A stretch of DNA of 64,000 nucleotides from Globisporangium splendens (Eukaryota > Oomycota > Peronosporomycetes > Pythiales > Pythiaceae), in NCBI GenBank assembly GCA_006386115.1, contig VFIW01000034.1, forward strand, positions 349,473 to 413,472. Direction: 5' to 3'. The notes under the pieces were generated by a model. That model was not told the DNA's origin, searched no databases, and saw only the letters and a list, made by a program, of their open reading frames with translations. Position numbers and translations under genes: made by a program. Of this stretch, positions 42,405-52,267 are shown one piece after another; positions within the stretch are counted from its first letter, which is position 1, and each line of letters starts with the position of its first letter.

Positions 42405-43054
42405 TGTAATGGGCGCTGTTCCAAACAGTCCCTTAAACACGGCACACACGCTTGTGCCAGAGGAAGCGTCTCCCGACTTGGAGGGAGGAAGGAAGACTTG
42501 AGGGCTTGGTGGTAAAATTGCAACTGAATTAAAAATGCTTATGGTTCCTGTCGCTACTTGTAAATGAACCCCAAGGGCTCCTAGAGGTTTTATAACTAAA
42601 ACCTAAACATACACAATAAAACCTATGAATCTGATATGTAAAACCTTGGGTACACTGAGGTTGAACCCACGAGATCTTCGAGAAGCTTGAACTTGAAGTC
42701 CCGTGGAAAATTCCCTGCAAAGTGATTGGCTACAGCCACTCACTTTAGGTGGCAGAGACACGTCGGTCTCATCACCAGTGCAGTTTCCCAAGCAGGAACC
42801 ATCACTCAGTACTTGGTTAGCACATGGATGTCATCACTCTGTACTGATTAGTACATGTGAACAACATTCTGCACTGATCAGCACAGAGAGCGCTCGTGAC
42901 GTCATCTTATGACGTCACATGTGCATGTGGGGACTGTCGTACCGTAATCCCTTTGTTATTTGTCTCTCCACAATGCACACTGAAGGTGGTGTGTGGCACA
43001 CTAGATCTGAGAACAGATCCACCTTCATGTAATGGCTAAGTATAGCCCATTACA
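42405..43054 (-). repeat. 5' LTR of element C
   Basis: 650 bp, with TGACGTCA at 42897-42904 and 42910-42917. Patches such as the sequence around 42550-42580 resemble the LTR of E, whereas the same patch in the other LTR of C resembles D. Confidence 0.92.
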
Positions 43055-43056
43055 GA

Positions 43057-44151
43057 ATGGCACAAGCTCTAGGCGACCAAGTCGCGCTAGAGTTGCTCTC
43101 GGCGTCGCCGGAGCAGCAAATCTTTCGACTCGAGCAGTTCGAGAACTTCTCGAACGCTCAGCGCCTCGAAGGAGAGCGAAGTGCGCAAGCACAAATGCAA
43201 GCCACCGCAAGCTTGACCGCAGAGATGCTGCGCTCAGCTGCTGAGTCGCGTGAAGCGCTCGAGCGAGTGGTATCTGTGGTTGCTGGTGCAGCCACGTCTT
43301 TGTCGAGTGCGGCTGCTGCGCCTCAGACACCCACGTCCCAAACTCCCCGCCCAAGAGCTGTCAAGATTGACGCTCCGAAATTCGATGGTGCGGATGGCGA
43401 CAAGCTCATCCACTGGCTACTCGCCGTGGAGCGTTGCGCCAAGGCTCAGCTCATCGACAGCAACGAGCAGATGGTGTCTTTCGCCATCTCGAACCTGCGC
43501 GGTCGAGCGTCGGAATGGGCATTCTCGACGTTGCTCGCCGATGAGTGTGCGTTCGACACGTGGGATATTTTCCGTGCGAAAATCACCGCCATGTATCAGC
43601 CTCCGAACAACGAAGTGCTGTTGCAAGGTCGTTTCTTCTCCTTGAGACAAGGGAAGCTCTCGCTGGAACGATACATCCAGGAGATGAGAAGTCTATGCGC
43701 GGCGATCACGACCAGCCCTTTGCCTGAGTCTGTGAAAGTGCCTGCGTTTCTCAACGGCCTCAACAGTGGACCAGCGCGTCAGGAGCTGTACCGACGCTTG
43801 CCGGCCACGATGGAAGATGCGATCCGCATTGCGCTCGTTGAGCAGCAATCATTCAGAGTCAGTCGACCTGATTGGAACGCTGGCCGCCACAATGGTGCGC
43901 ATACCAGCCACCGAGCAGTCACGAACGGACAGCGCTTCCATGGCCCGATGCCAATGGATCTTAGCAGCGCCGAAGTGGTCTGCTTCAATTGTGGCAAGCG
44001 AGGACACTATCAGTCGAAGTGTCCCGCTCCAAGGCAGTCCGCTCCTCGCACTGGAAATCAGGCGAGAGACTACCAACCGCCGCGCGGTAACCACGCTCAT
44101 CGAGGTGGCAGATCCGCTGCGGCAAGAAAGGGAAACGGAACGTCTCAGTAG
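43057..44151 (+). CDS. gag: gag of element B (main part)
   Basis: This is the remainder of B gag after element C, open to TAG 44149-44151. It has a helical N-region, a gag core ('FDGADGDKLIHWLLAVERC', 'LRGRASEWAFSTLL', 'GRFFSLRQGKLSLERYIQEM') and one CCHC zinc knuckle 'CFNCGKRGHYQSKC'. The true start is the ATG at 35342. The gag stop is embedded in a strong hairpin just after a slippery heptamer, so a fraction of ribosomes should move to the -1 frame into pol. Confidence 0.9.
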   Translation: MAQALGDQVALELLSASPEQQIFRLEQFENFSNAQRLEGERSAQAQMQATASLTAEMLRSAAESREALERVVSVVAGAATSLSSAAAAPQTPTSQTPRPRAVKIDAPKFDGADGDKLIHWLLAVERCAKAQLIDSNEQMVSFAISNLRGRASEWAFSTLLADECAFDTWDIFRAKITAMYQPPNNEVLLQGRFFSLRQGKLSLERYIQEMRSLCAAITTSPLPESVKVPAFLNGLNSGPARQELYRRLPATMEDAIRIALVEQQSFRVSRPDWNAGRHNGAHTSHRAVTNGQRFHGPMPMDLSSAEVVCFNCGKRGHYQSKCPAPRQSAPRTGNQARDYQPPRGNHAHRGGRSAAARKGNGTSQ

Positions 44152-44174
44152 AAGCGGGACGCTCTACTGAGACG
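44130..44174 (+). promoter_or_regulatory. -1 programmed ribosomal frameshift signal in element B
   Basis: GGGAAAC at 44130-44136 sits in the gag frame as G GGA AAC, a classic slippery heptamer. After four bases a hairpin follows: CGTCTCAGTAGA (44141-44152) pairs perfectly with TCTACTGAGACG (44163-44174), and inside it GCG (44154-44156) pairs with CGC (44160-44162) around a GGA loop, with one bulged A. The gag stop TAG lies in the stem. The pol frame is exactly -1 and open across this point. Confidence 0.85.
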
Positions 44175-44687
44175 GACTCTATAGCTTCGGCGTCGCCGAC
44201 TACTAGAGTCGTGCAGATGGGAAGCTTAGTCCCAGGAGCTCTTGACAACAAGGCTCCGAGTGAGATGTTGGTATATAGCGCCGATGTGAAGGGCTATGAG
44301 AAGAAAATGACGGTTCTTGTTGACTGCGGTGCGTCACAGAACTTCGTCTCTAAGTCAGCTCTGAAACAGAGTCTGCAAGCGTATGAGCGACTTGTCCACA
44401 CTGGCAAGCGCGAGAAGATGATCGTACGCCTGGCCGATGGGTCGACAGTACACACTGAAGGAGTTCGAGTTGAACTCTCTTTCAGGTTTTGCGACTTTGT
44501 CTGCAAAGAAACATTCGTAGTACTAGCGATGGGGTCGAAGTACGACCTCATCCTAGGAATGCCTTGGCTGGCGAAACATCAGCCTTGGATCGATTGGCGA
44601 GCACGCACAATCGGGAGCTCCACCCCTTCCTCTGATGAAGAGCGAAGATTGCGGGAATATTTCCACGCTATGGATGTGAGCATTGAA

Positions 44688-44900
44688 CACGCTGCGGCAG
44701 GGAGCCCAGCTGGAAGACACGCGGCGGCAGGTAGCCCCGCTTCAAGCGCACACGCTGCGGCAGGGAGCCCGGCTGGAAGACACGCGGCGGCAGGTAGCCC
44801 CGCTTCAAACACACACGCTGCGGCAGAGAGCCGAGCAAGAAGATACGCTGAGGCAGGTAGCCCAGCGAAGCGATACACTGTGGCAGGTAGCCCAGTTTGT
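44688..44900 (+). repeat. 63-bp tandem repeat in the protease-RT linker of element B
   Basis: Two nearly identical 63-bp units, 44688-44750 and 44751-44813, are followed by degenerate copies to about 44900. They encode Ala/Gly/Ser/Pro-rich repeats such as 'HAAAGSPAGRHAAAGSPAS'. The repeats keep the frame open. Confidence 0.88.
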
Positions 44901-47900
44901 GCGGAAGCGCCAGAAAGTCCAGACGTGGACACTGGTGCGCAAGTGTGCGGCTCCAGAGCATCCGAGCCAGCCCCCGCAAGTGACAGCGACAGTACAGGTG
45001 TACACGCGTCAGCCAGCTCGTACCACCCTGACGGTGCAGTACTGGAGCTCAGAACCGCGAGGTCGCGTGTTCGCATCAACCGACGAGGGCGACGCAAGTT
45101 GTCAGCTCGCAAGAGAGACAGTGCATTGGCATCTGTTGCTGAGGAAACGGCCGCCTCGCACACGATTGCCCCATCTCTCGACGCAGCTGCAGCTTCGCTG
45201 CGCGCCTTTGACAGGATCTCGGATCCGTCGATAGATCGCGCTCACGTTGACGTGGCACTCAGACGCGCAAAGCGCAGTCCGGAAGCAAACGCATCAGACG
45301 AAGTGTTCTTCGCTGAATTTGCGGCGCTCCATGGGCTGCCGAGTACCTTTGAGGCGATCGTATCCCTCGAAGAAATGAGCTTCGAGCTCTTTCTTACGGA
45401 GCTAGAGCGTGATCAGATCCGCGAGATCGTCGTTCCTACCGCGTTTACGCGTAGCGAACTGTGCACCTCGTCCACTGCGGATGAGAGTGTTTTGGAGTCA
45501 GACAAACAGAGGCGGTTTGCTGCTCAGGACTGGGACGCCGTGAAAGGCAGTCCATACTTTGACTTGTTGTGGGAGTTCAAAGATGTGTTCCCCGACAAAG
45601 TGCCAAGTGCCCTGCCCGTTGACCGTGGCGTACGGCACGAGATCGATCTCGAGCCCGGGAGCAAATATTGCGTGACCAGACAATGGCCGCTGCCCCGCGA
45701 GCAGGTTGAGGCTATCGACGAGTTCTTCGCGAAACGAGCCCTCGCCGGTCATGTGAGAGAAAGCAAGTCTCCACATAGCTCACCCACGTTTTGTGTGCGG
45801 AAAGCGACTGGTGGCTGGCGCATTGTTCACGCTTTCAACAAGCTGAACGCCGCCACCATTCCAGCACAAACACCGATCCCAAGAAAGGATGTCTTGATCG
45901 ACTCCATGGGCGGCTCAACTGTGTTCTCAGCATTGGATCTGATGGATGGGTTCTATCAGATCCTCATGCGAGAGAGTGACGTTCCCTTGACGGCAGTAAG
46001 CACACCCAGCGGAATGCTGTGGGAGTGGCTCGTTATGCCGCAAGGTCTGAAGAATGCACCAGCGACGTTCAATCGTCTGGTAACGCATCTTCTGCGTCCT
46101 CATCGTGCGTACGCACCGAGCTACTTCGATGACATCTTCGTGCACAGTCGTGCCGAAGGAGATCTCAGTGCCGTTGACGTGCACAAGAGACATTTGCGCT
46201 CAGTGTTGCAGTGCTTACGAGACAACAGTCTGTATTGCAACCTGAAGAAGTGCATCTTTGGCGCCTCAGAGATTCCGATCCTGGGCTGCTATGTTGGCAA
46301 AGCTGGAGTCCGCGCGGACCCAGAGAAGATCAAGGCGATCGCCGACTGGCCGATCCCAAAGAACGTCAAGGATTTGCGCAAGTGGCTTGGCTTGGCAAAC
46401 TATTTGCACAAGTACAGCCACAACTACGCGGCGAGAGTCCGTCCGCTCACGCATCTCTTGAAAAAGGATGTCGAATGGGACTGGACCAACGATGTCATGA
46501 ATGCATTCATTGACGTGAAGGAGTCGCTTGTTCGCGCTCCTGTCCTGGCGTTGCCGGACCACACGAAAGCTTTCAGTGTCGTGTGCGATGCCAGCGATTT
46601 TGCAATCGGCTGTGCGCTGATGCAGAAGGATGATGACGGCCATGAGCGCGTCGTATCATACCAAAGCAGACTGCTTAAAGCAGCTGAAAAGAACTATCCT
46701 GTGCACGACAAGGAGCTGCTTGCGATCAAGTACGCTCTCTTGAAGTTCAGGGTCCACCTTTTGGGTGCGACACCGTTTGTTGTGTACACGGATCACGCGT
46801 CCTTGCGGACCGCGATTAATTCTCCCCATCTGTCGCAGCGAATGGCGCGATGGCTTGCATTCTTCTCCGAGTTCAACTTTCGGGTCGAATACAAGCCGGA
46901 AAAGGAAAATGTTCTGGCGGACGCGCTTTCGCGCCGTCCAGATTACGAGTCGAGCGTTGACAACAGCGCCGACGCTCTGTGTTCGGAGCGCGCTCCTGAT
47001 CTCATGCATCTGAGCATCAGTCGAGTGCAAACAAAGCTCAAGGACAATATTCAGTCGCTTTATCCAAAGGACGATGAATGTCGCTTGTTGATTGCTCACT
47101 TTGACGGCTCGTCGAAAGAGTCATTGCCTGCCAAACTCGAGTCAAAGCTTGCTCGGTTTAGTTATCACGACGGGTTATTGTGGCATCAACTGTCCAACTT
47201 CGATTACCCGCGTGTGTATGTACCGCATGACCAGGATCTGAAACTTTCGATCCTTCATGAGTTTCACGATGCGCCAGCGAGTGGGCATCTGGGGCGTGAA
47301 AAGACCTTCTTGCAAGTGTCCAATGTGTTTTGGTGGCCACACCAGTACAAATGGGTGGCCAATTATGTACGTTCATGCGAACAGTGCCAGCGCGTGAAGC
47401 CTGCGGGCAAGAACAAAGCGCCGCTGCATCCGCTGCCGATTCCGCAAGATTGCTGGAAGTCGGTCAGCATGGATTTCGTCTTCGGTTTCCCGGAAGACAA
47501 GGCGCGCAACACAGGCGTCGTCGTGTTCGTCGACCGACTGAGCAAAATGGTGCATGTTGCGCCTGTGCGCAAGCATGTCACTGCCCAAGAGACGGCATGC
47601 CTATTTTTAGAGCACGTGTTCCGCTATCACGGCTTGCCCGAGTCTATTGTATCAGACCGGGACCCGCGTTTCACCGCTGCCTTTTGGCGCGAACTCTTCC
47701 GCCTGCTCGGCACAGATCTGGCGATGTCCACTGCCGATCATCCCGAGACAGACGGGCAAACCGAGCGCGTAAACCGTGTCGTCGAGGATATTCTTCGCAG
47801 CATCGCTGTCGATCATCCCCGCGACTGGAGCCGCTGGCTGCCGTACGCCGAGTTTGCTATAAATAGCAGCGAGCACGCCTCTACGGCCGTGACTCCGTTC

Positions 47901-48131
47901 TATTTTAACTCGCTGCGGCACCCGCGCGTACCCGCCACTCTGTTTGAGGGCGTCGAATATTCTGCGGTGGGAGGGCAACTCGCTGCGCTCGATGCGAGCG
48001 CGCGACCTCCGTCACCAGACGTGGCGTTAACCGCTCACGTGGACGCGCGCGATGCGCCGCCTGTGCGGTCGCACTTCGAATCTGTCACGGTCTTACCGGA
48101 CGGCACGCGTTCCACATTTGGAGAGAAAAAC

Positions 48132-48291
48132 ACGGTACTGAGTTACGGTACTCGTGTCCCTATAGATCGATCTTCCACGGTACTGAGTTACGGTACTCGT
48201 GTCCCTATAGATCGATCTCCCACGGTACCGAGTTACGGTACTCGTGTCCCTATAGATCGATCTTCCCACGGTACCGAGTTACGGTACTCAT
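48132..48291 (+). repeat. 45-bp tandem repeat in pol of element B
   Basis: Units at 48132-48176, 48177-48221 and 48222-48267 plus a partial fourth to about 48291. Units 1 and 2 are 45 bp. Unit 3 has one extra C, which shifts the frame and leads to the stop at 48294. The unit encodes '..SYGTRVPIDRS..'. Confidence 0.9.
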
Positions 48292-48783
48292 GCTAAAAAT
48301 AGCCAGTCTCAGACAGAATCAGGCGACTGCTCGTGCGAGCGTCAGCCACGAAAGGGAGAGCGCGCGGTGTCACCCACCGGCGCAGAAATAGATCTCTCTG
48401 CAGCACGCGCTGCGAGAGCAACGAAAAGCAAGACAAAGCCGTCGCGGCAGCGCGGCAATTTGTCGATGAGCGCGCAGCATTGTTGCGTCGCGTACGCGAC
48501 CAACTAGCTGCTGCGCAAGACAAGCAGAAGCTCTACGCCGATAAATCGGGTAGAAAGAACAAACAAACGTTTTGTGTGGGTGATAAAGTGCTATTGAGCA
48601 TTAAAAACCTACCAAACGATGCAGTCACAACGCTCCCCAGCGGGAGTAAGTTGTTGCCACGATTCATCGGGCCGTACACTGTTGTGGAGAAGATTGGAGA
48701 CTTGAATTACAAGCTCGATCTCCCAACGCGAATGGCAACGCACCCCGTGTTTTACGTGGGTTTGCTGAAACGCTACCATGACG

Positions 48784-50319
48784 CTACTGCGGATTCTTAT
48801 CCCAGTGCGGGAGCACGTCGATCTCGTCAGGGGGCTCAGACGCCGCCCATCGAGACACGAGCGCGTTGTGCCTCTCCCAAAGCGTCTTCACTCGCGGAGC
48901 GTACCTCGCGTGGAAGTTCTTCCCGCGGACATGGTACTCCTCCTGCATCTGACGAGCTTCCCTCTGCTCCGTCTCAAGCGCCGTCACCCTCTGCTTTAAC
49001 AGCGAGGTCTCGTCCAGATATTGCTGGCGAAGGGCACGGACGTCTTGCTGTAGCGCCCCCAAAGACGATGCGTTCGCGTGAACCATCTGAACCATCGCAT
49101 CAGGTGCAACCACCGATGCTGAAGCGCGGTAGGGCGCCACCGGTCCCGCTGATTGATAAGCAGGGACAGCGCCACTACCATGTCGAGCGCCTGCTGCGTG
49201 TGCAGCGGCGCAAGGGGAACACCCACTACCTTGTGAAGTGGCGTGGATACGATTTGTCGCAGAGCTCATGGGAGCCTGCTGAGCGCCTCCTCGAGGACGT
49301 TCCCGACATGGTCGCCGCTTTTGAGCGTGCGTTGATGGCGAGTGAGACTCGTCCATCTGTCGCTTGTTAATACCGAGACTCGTGCGAGCACGGTCATCAC
49401 TCTTTGTTGCTTCGCGGTACTTTTGTACGCGCTGCACAGCGAATTGCATGCGCTGGCTACGTTGTGCCCCAGGATCGGTGGCCAATGTACGCGCAGCCCC
49501 AAAGCGTTTCACACCGGTTCTTGATGCCAAGAACGCGGTTTCGTATTGATCCTCGGTCTCACCTTCGTAAAGGATAACCGGGATCGGGTGCACGCGCAGT
49601 GCCCCATCACGTCCTCGCAGATCGGCTTCGCGCCATCGTGCGAACTCGGAGTCATACCTCTCGAGTGGAACCCGCGCCCGTGCAAGTAAATTTGCCGGGG
49701 TTTTCGCTGTCGGCCATTCCTTTGGCGGCGGCATAACGGGAAGCGAAAAATGGACGGAACCTTTTGGTGGTGGTTCCAGTCCGGTCTCATTGTTGGTAAT
49801 GATGACCTCCTCCTTCTCCCTTTCATTGACAGTCTTTGCGACGTCATTCTCTTCCTCCGTCCGATAAATCGAGACGTCTGCCGAGGGATTTCGCTCCAAC
49901 TCGTGCAGTTCGGGGCTACCGCTCCCGTAACGCAGCTCCTCATACTCGACCCACTCGTCGATGGAGTCGCGCCTCACGGTGATGCCTTCCTCTTCCTCCC
50001 CTTCCTCGGGTGAGTACTCTTGGTAGTCGACTGCCGTGTCGTCATCGGCGTCGCTTGCCCTGCTCATCGGCTTGATGGCAGGGAGATCGCCAAATTGCAG
50101 CTCACTGACACCGTCAGGAGCAGTCTTCGATTGAGCCGACTCGTCGTCGCTCATGCTCACGTCTTCCGTGGCAGACGTGACCGCAGCGGCAGCGCGTTGT
50201 TTTGCGCTTGCCGCCTCGCGCTTCTCAGCGCCGAGCTTCTGCAGTCTTTGAACGAGTCCTTCTGCAGGACCGCTCGCGCTTCGGGCGATCTTTTCGCGCA
50301 CCGATTTGTTCGTCGCCAT
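48784..50319 (-). CDS. Antisense ORF of element B: acidic and coiled-coil protein
   Basis: This frame of 511 residues runs opposite to pol from ATG 50319. It overlaps the last ~590 bp of pol (linker and chromodomain) and fills the space between pol and the 3' LTR. The first ~200 residues are charged, with an acidic patch ('EYSPEEGEEEEG'). The middle is Pro-rich and then basic ('KRFGAARTLA'). An Ala/Gly/Ser-rich stretch leads to a C-terminal coiled coil ('LGALQQDVRALRQQYLDETS', 'VTALETEQREARQMQEEY') ending 'PPDEIDVLPHWDKNPQ'. Position, strand and C-terminal coiled coil match the antisense ORFs of C and E, though overall sequence similarity is low by eye. It has no homology I recognise. It is intact although pol of the same element is broken. 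Confidence 0.7.
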   Translation of the reverse strand: MATNKSVREKIARSASGPAEGLVQRLQKLGAEKREAASAKQRAAAAVTSATEDVSMSDDESAQSKTAPDGVSELQFGDLPAIKPMSRASDADDDTAVDYQEYSPEEGEEEEGITVRRDSIDEWVEYEELRYGSGSPELHELERNPSADVSIYRTEEENDVAKTVNEREKEEVIITNNETGLEPPPKGSVHFSLPVMPPPKEWPTAKTPANLLARARVPLERYDSEFARWREADLRGRDGALRVHPIPVILYEGETEDQYETAFLASRTGVKRFGAARTLATDPGAQRSQRMQFAVQRVQKYREATKSDDRARTSLGINKRQMDESHSPSTHAQKRRPCRERPRGGAQQAPMSSATNRIHATSQGSGCSPCAAAHAAGARHGSGAVPAYQSAGPVAPYRASASVVAPDAMVQMVHANASSLGALQQDVRALRQQYLDETSLLKQRVTALETEQREARQMQEEYHVRGKNFHARYAPRVKTLWERHNALVSRWAASEPPDEIDVLPHWDKNPQ

Positions 50320-50484
50320 CACGTGTGCGTTCACACTTGTGATGTTGCGATGCTTTTCGGAGAGATTTGCACGCGTGTTCGCAGTGCCTCTCCCGAAGAA
50401 TTCTGACCACGACTTCGTGCGTCGTAGCGTGGCCACCACTCTTTCGAAACCACTCCCGTGTTTCGCACTTTAGGTGGGGGGTGG

Positions 50485-51031
50485 TGTAACGGGGTCACAC
50501 GCTAAGTTGCACCGCAGTAACTTAGCTCAATCTGTTGGCATTGGACTAAGTCCGCATGCAACTAAAGTTTCCGTACTTAGCTACGAGAAACACCAAAGCA
50601 GCCGATCCATTAGGTTCGCCGCACTTAATCGAACCACAAAGGTAGCCAAGCTACTCTGATTAGAGGTCGGTCACAGACACGACTCTCATAGGCTAAAACT
50701 ATATGCTTTTAGACCAATTGAATAACACGGCAATTCAGACCATTCACTTATGTCCACATTGAAATAAGCGGAAGTTCACTATGCTAGATAGTGAACTAAA
50801 GATAACTCAGGGTGTCCTGTAGAGGGCAACCCCCAACAAATAAACAGTTCCATTTTTACCTCTGACTAAGTCTTTAGTTATTGACGGTTACTCTATAGAG
50901 ATCTATAGGTAACCGATCGTTGCACTGCAGGAAGCAGGCAACAGCTCTTGGAACAGAGTCCTTGAGAGAAGTCGTGCACACGCTTCCTCACACACGTACC
51001 GTGCTGCGTAACTCGGAAGTGTCCGGTTACA
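50485..51031 (+). repeat. 3' LTR of element B
   Basis: 547 bp, preceded by a G-rich polypurine tract and followed by the GGTAT duplication at 51032-51036. It differs from the 5' LTR at about 16 positions by eye, including one 1-bp indel. Confidence 0.93.
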
Positions 51032-51826
51032 GGTATGATCTCGTATCAAGGAACCGACTGGGTTCAACACCTTGGAATGATCGAATACGCGCACGCAACC
51101 TTGATCAGTGCCTCGACAGGATTCTCTCCCTTCGAGATCGATACAGGACGTAAAGAGCGAAACGTTTGGGAACAGACAATCAACTCGAAAGCAGAAGTAA
51201 GAGGCATTGCTGAGTACGCAAAGATCTTTGCCAAGGAACGGCAGAAGATAGTGGAACTTGCCCGCAAGAACTTGATAAAGGCGCAAGAAACGCAGAAGAA
51301 ATACTATGACCGCAAACGCCGTGTCCATCAAGTTGAGTTCAAAGCAGGCGACCTTGTGATGCTAGATACTAGTCGAGTATCGCTGAAACATGCTGCAAGC
51401 GAAACAGATATGAAACGTGCAAAGTTCGCTGCAAGAAAAATTGGTCCCTTGGAGATCATTCGAATGATAAACCCGAATGTTGCAAAGTTGAAACTTCCTG
51501 CCCACATGATGCGAATCAACCCAACGTTCAACGTGGATGTTCTCTCGCACTACGTGCCAACGCCAGACAAGTTTCTGAGTCGTCCCATTCCAAAGTCGTC
51601 GAAGTTCGTCATGAACGATTCAGCGAACAATCTTCAGATCGTGGAGAAGTTGCTGAAGAAACGTCAGTTCAATCGACAACCAGAATGGCTTGTCCAGTGG
51701 CATGGTGAGACGGAACACGAAGCCACATGGAAAAGAGAACGAAACATCCGTCATGTTGCCCACTGGACCGAACTCGTTGCCGACTTCAAAGAACGACAAC
51801 GAGAACTCAAATCGAGGAGGATGTAA
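51032..51826 (+). pseudogene. pol: Integrase C-terminal part and chromodomain of element A
   Basis: This continues the integrase frame that stops at 34721; after removing B and one GGTAT copy the reading is in phase ('EDALRG' to 'MISYQG'). It covers the end of the integrase core, the integrase C-terminal beta region ('VHQVEFKAGDLVMLDTSRVS') and a chromodomain-like end ('PEWLVQWHGETEHEATW'). The stop TAA at 51824-51826 lies within the first five bases of the 3' LTR (TGTAA), so pol runs directly into the LTR through a purine-rich ATCGAGGAGGA that would be the polypurine tract. Confidence 0.9.
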
Positions 51827-52267
51827 GGACCAGATGTATACGGTCCAGCTGCTAAGTGCGACAGGTATGTCGCCAGAAAAAGAAATATATACGTAGTATA
51901 CAAAAGTCTATATAAATCTAGATAAGGCATGTATGAGGCCAGTGTGAGGCCAGTAAGAACCCATTGAAGTAGTGAATTAGTTGAAGAACAATGCAAAGAA
52001 AAGAAGAAAAATCCAGTAAGAGAAAAAGGAGAAAAAGGAGAAAAAGGAGAAAAAGAGGCGTAGGACACTAGGAGAAGTAAGAGGGAGCCCCTAGGGTAGC
52101 CCAGAGTAGCTAGCTGCGCGAGCAGTGCATTCTAACTCACTTCTCAATCTACTCTCCAACTGCCAAGCGCCCATCCAGACCAGACCAACCCTCCTATCTT
52201 CCTTCCTCTCGTTAAGTGCGCACCTCGTTAAGTTCGTCTCCGGAAAAGTACGACCCCAGTCTTTACA
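51822..52267 (+). repeat. 3' LTR of element A
   Basis: 446 bp, four differences by eye from the left LTR. It is followed by the AGTGG duplication and host exon 3. Confidence 0.93.

Larger units (their letters stand above)
35411..43054 (-). mobile_element. LTR retrotransposon C (Ty3/gypsy chromovirus-like), minus strand, inserted in gag of B
   Basis: A 7644-bp element with LTRs at 35411-36058 and 42405-43054, flanked by the duplication GAATG (35406-35410 and 43055-43059). Read on the minus strand: 5' LTR, primer site, gag, pol in the -1 frame to a chromodomain, a polypurine tract (AAGGAGGGGATGA) and 3' LTR. A long ORF lies on the opposite strand at the 3' end. Pol is open for 1635 codons but gag has a stop. 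The two LTRs differ at about 29 positions (about 4.5%), more than expected for the innermost element. Confidence 0.93.
44137..49370 (+). pseudogene. pol: pol of element B: protease, reverse transcriptase, RNase H, integrase, chromodomain; broken near 48294
   Basis: The -1 frame runs open to 48296. Protease reads 'LVDCGASQNFV', with Cys where most retroviral-type proteases have Ser or Thr. A repeat-rich linker (44688-44900) separates it from reverse transcriptase ('FSALDLMDGFYQI', 'YFDDIFVHS'). RNase H ('FSVVCDASDFAIGCAL') and integrase ('HDAPASGHLGREKTF', 'CEQCQRVK', 'SMDFVFGFP', 'SIVSDRDPRF', 'DGQTERVNRVVED') follow. A 45-bp tandem repeat with one extra base in its third unit shifts the frame and brings a stop at 48294-48296. 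The same frame as upstream then reopens and holds the integrase C-terminal region ('DKSGRKNKQTFCVGDKVLLS') and chromodomain ('YLVKWRGYDLSQSSWEP') to 49370. The region from 48784 is shared with an antisense ORF. Confidence 0.88.
34722..51031 (+). mobile_element. LTR retrotransposon B (Ty3/gypsy chromovirus-like), carrying nested element C
   Basis: LTRs of 548 and 547 bp (TGTAACGGGG..GGTTACA) bound the element, flanked by the 5-bp duplication GGTAT at 34717-34721 and 51032-51036, inserted in the integrase gene of A. Without C it is about 8.7 kb. It holds gag, pol in the -1 frame, a chromodomain, and a 511-residue antisense ORF before the 3' LTR. The polypurine tract is AGGTGGGGGGTGG just before 50485. 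The LTRs differ at about 16 positions (about 3%) by eye. Gag is interrupted by C at 35410/43055, and pol has stops near 48294. Confidence 0.93.
29722..52267 (+). mobile_element. LTR retrotransposon A (Ty3/gypsy), carrying nested elements B and C
   Basis: Two 446-bp LTRs starting TGTAAGGACC and ending CTTTACA bound the element, flanked by a 5-bp duplication AGTGG. Without B, the element is about 6.2 kb, with the order LTR, primer site, ORF0, gag, protease, reverse transcriptase, RNase H, integrase, chromodomain, LTR, which is the Ty3/gypsy order. The two LTRs differ at only four positions by eye (about 0.9%). It is not autonomous: gag carries an in-frame stop, pol a frameshift near 33357, and integrase is interrupted by B at 34721/51032. 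Confidence 0.93.

Noticed and set aside
44683..45234. Alternative frame across the 63-bp repeat in B
   Set aside because: Tandem repeats with a length divisible by three stay open in several frames; only the pol frame continues into reverse transcriptase.
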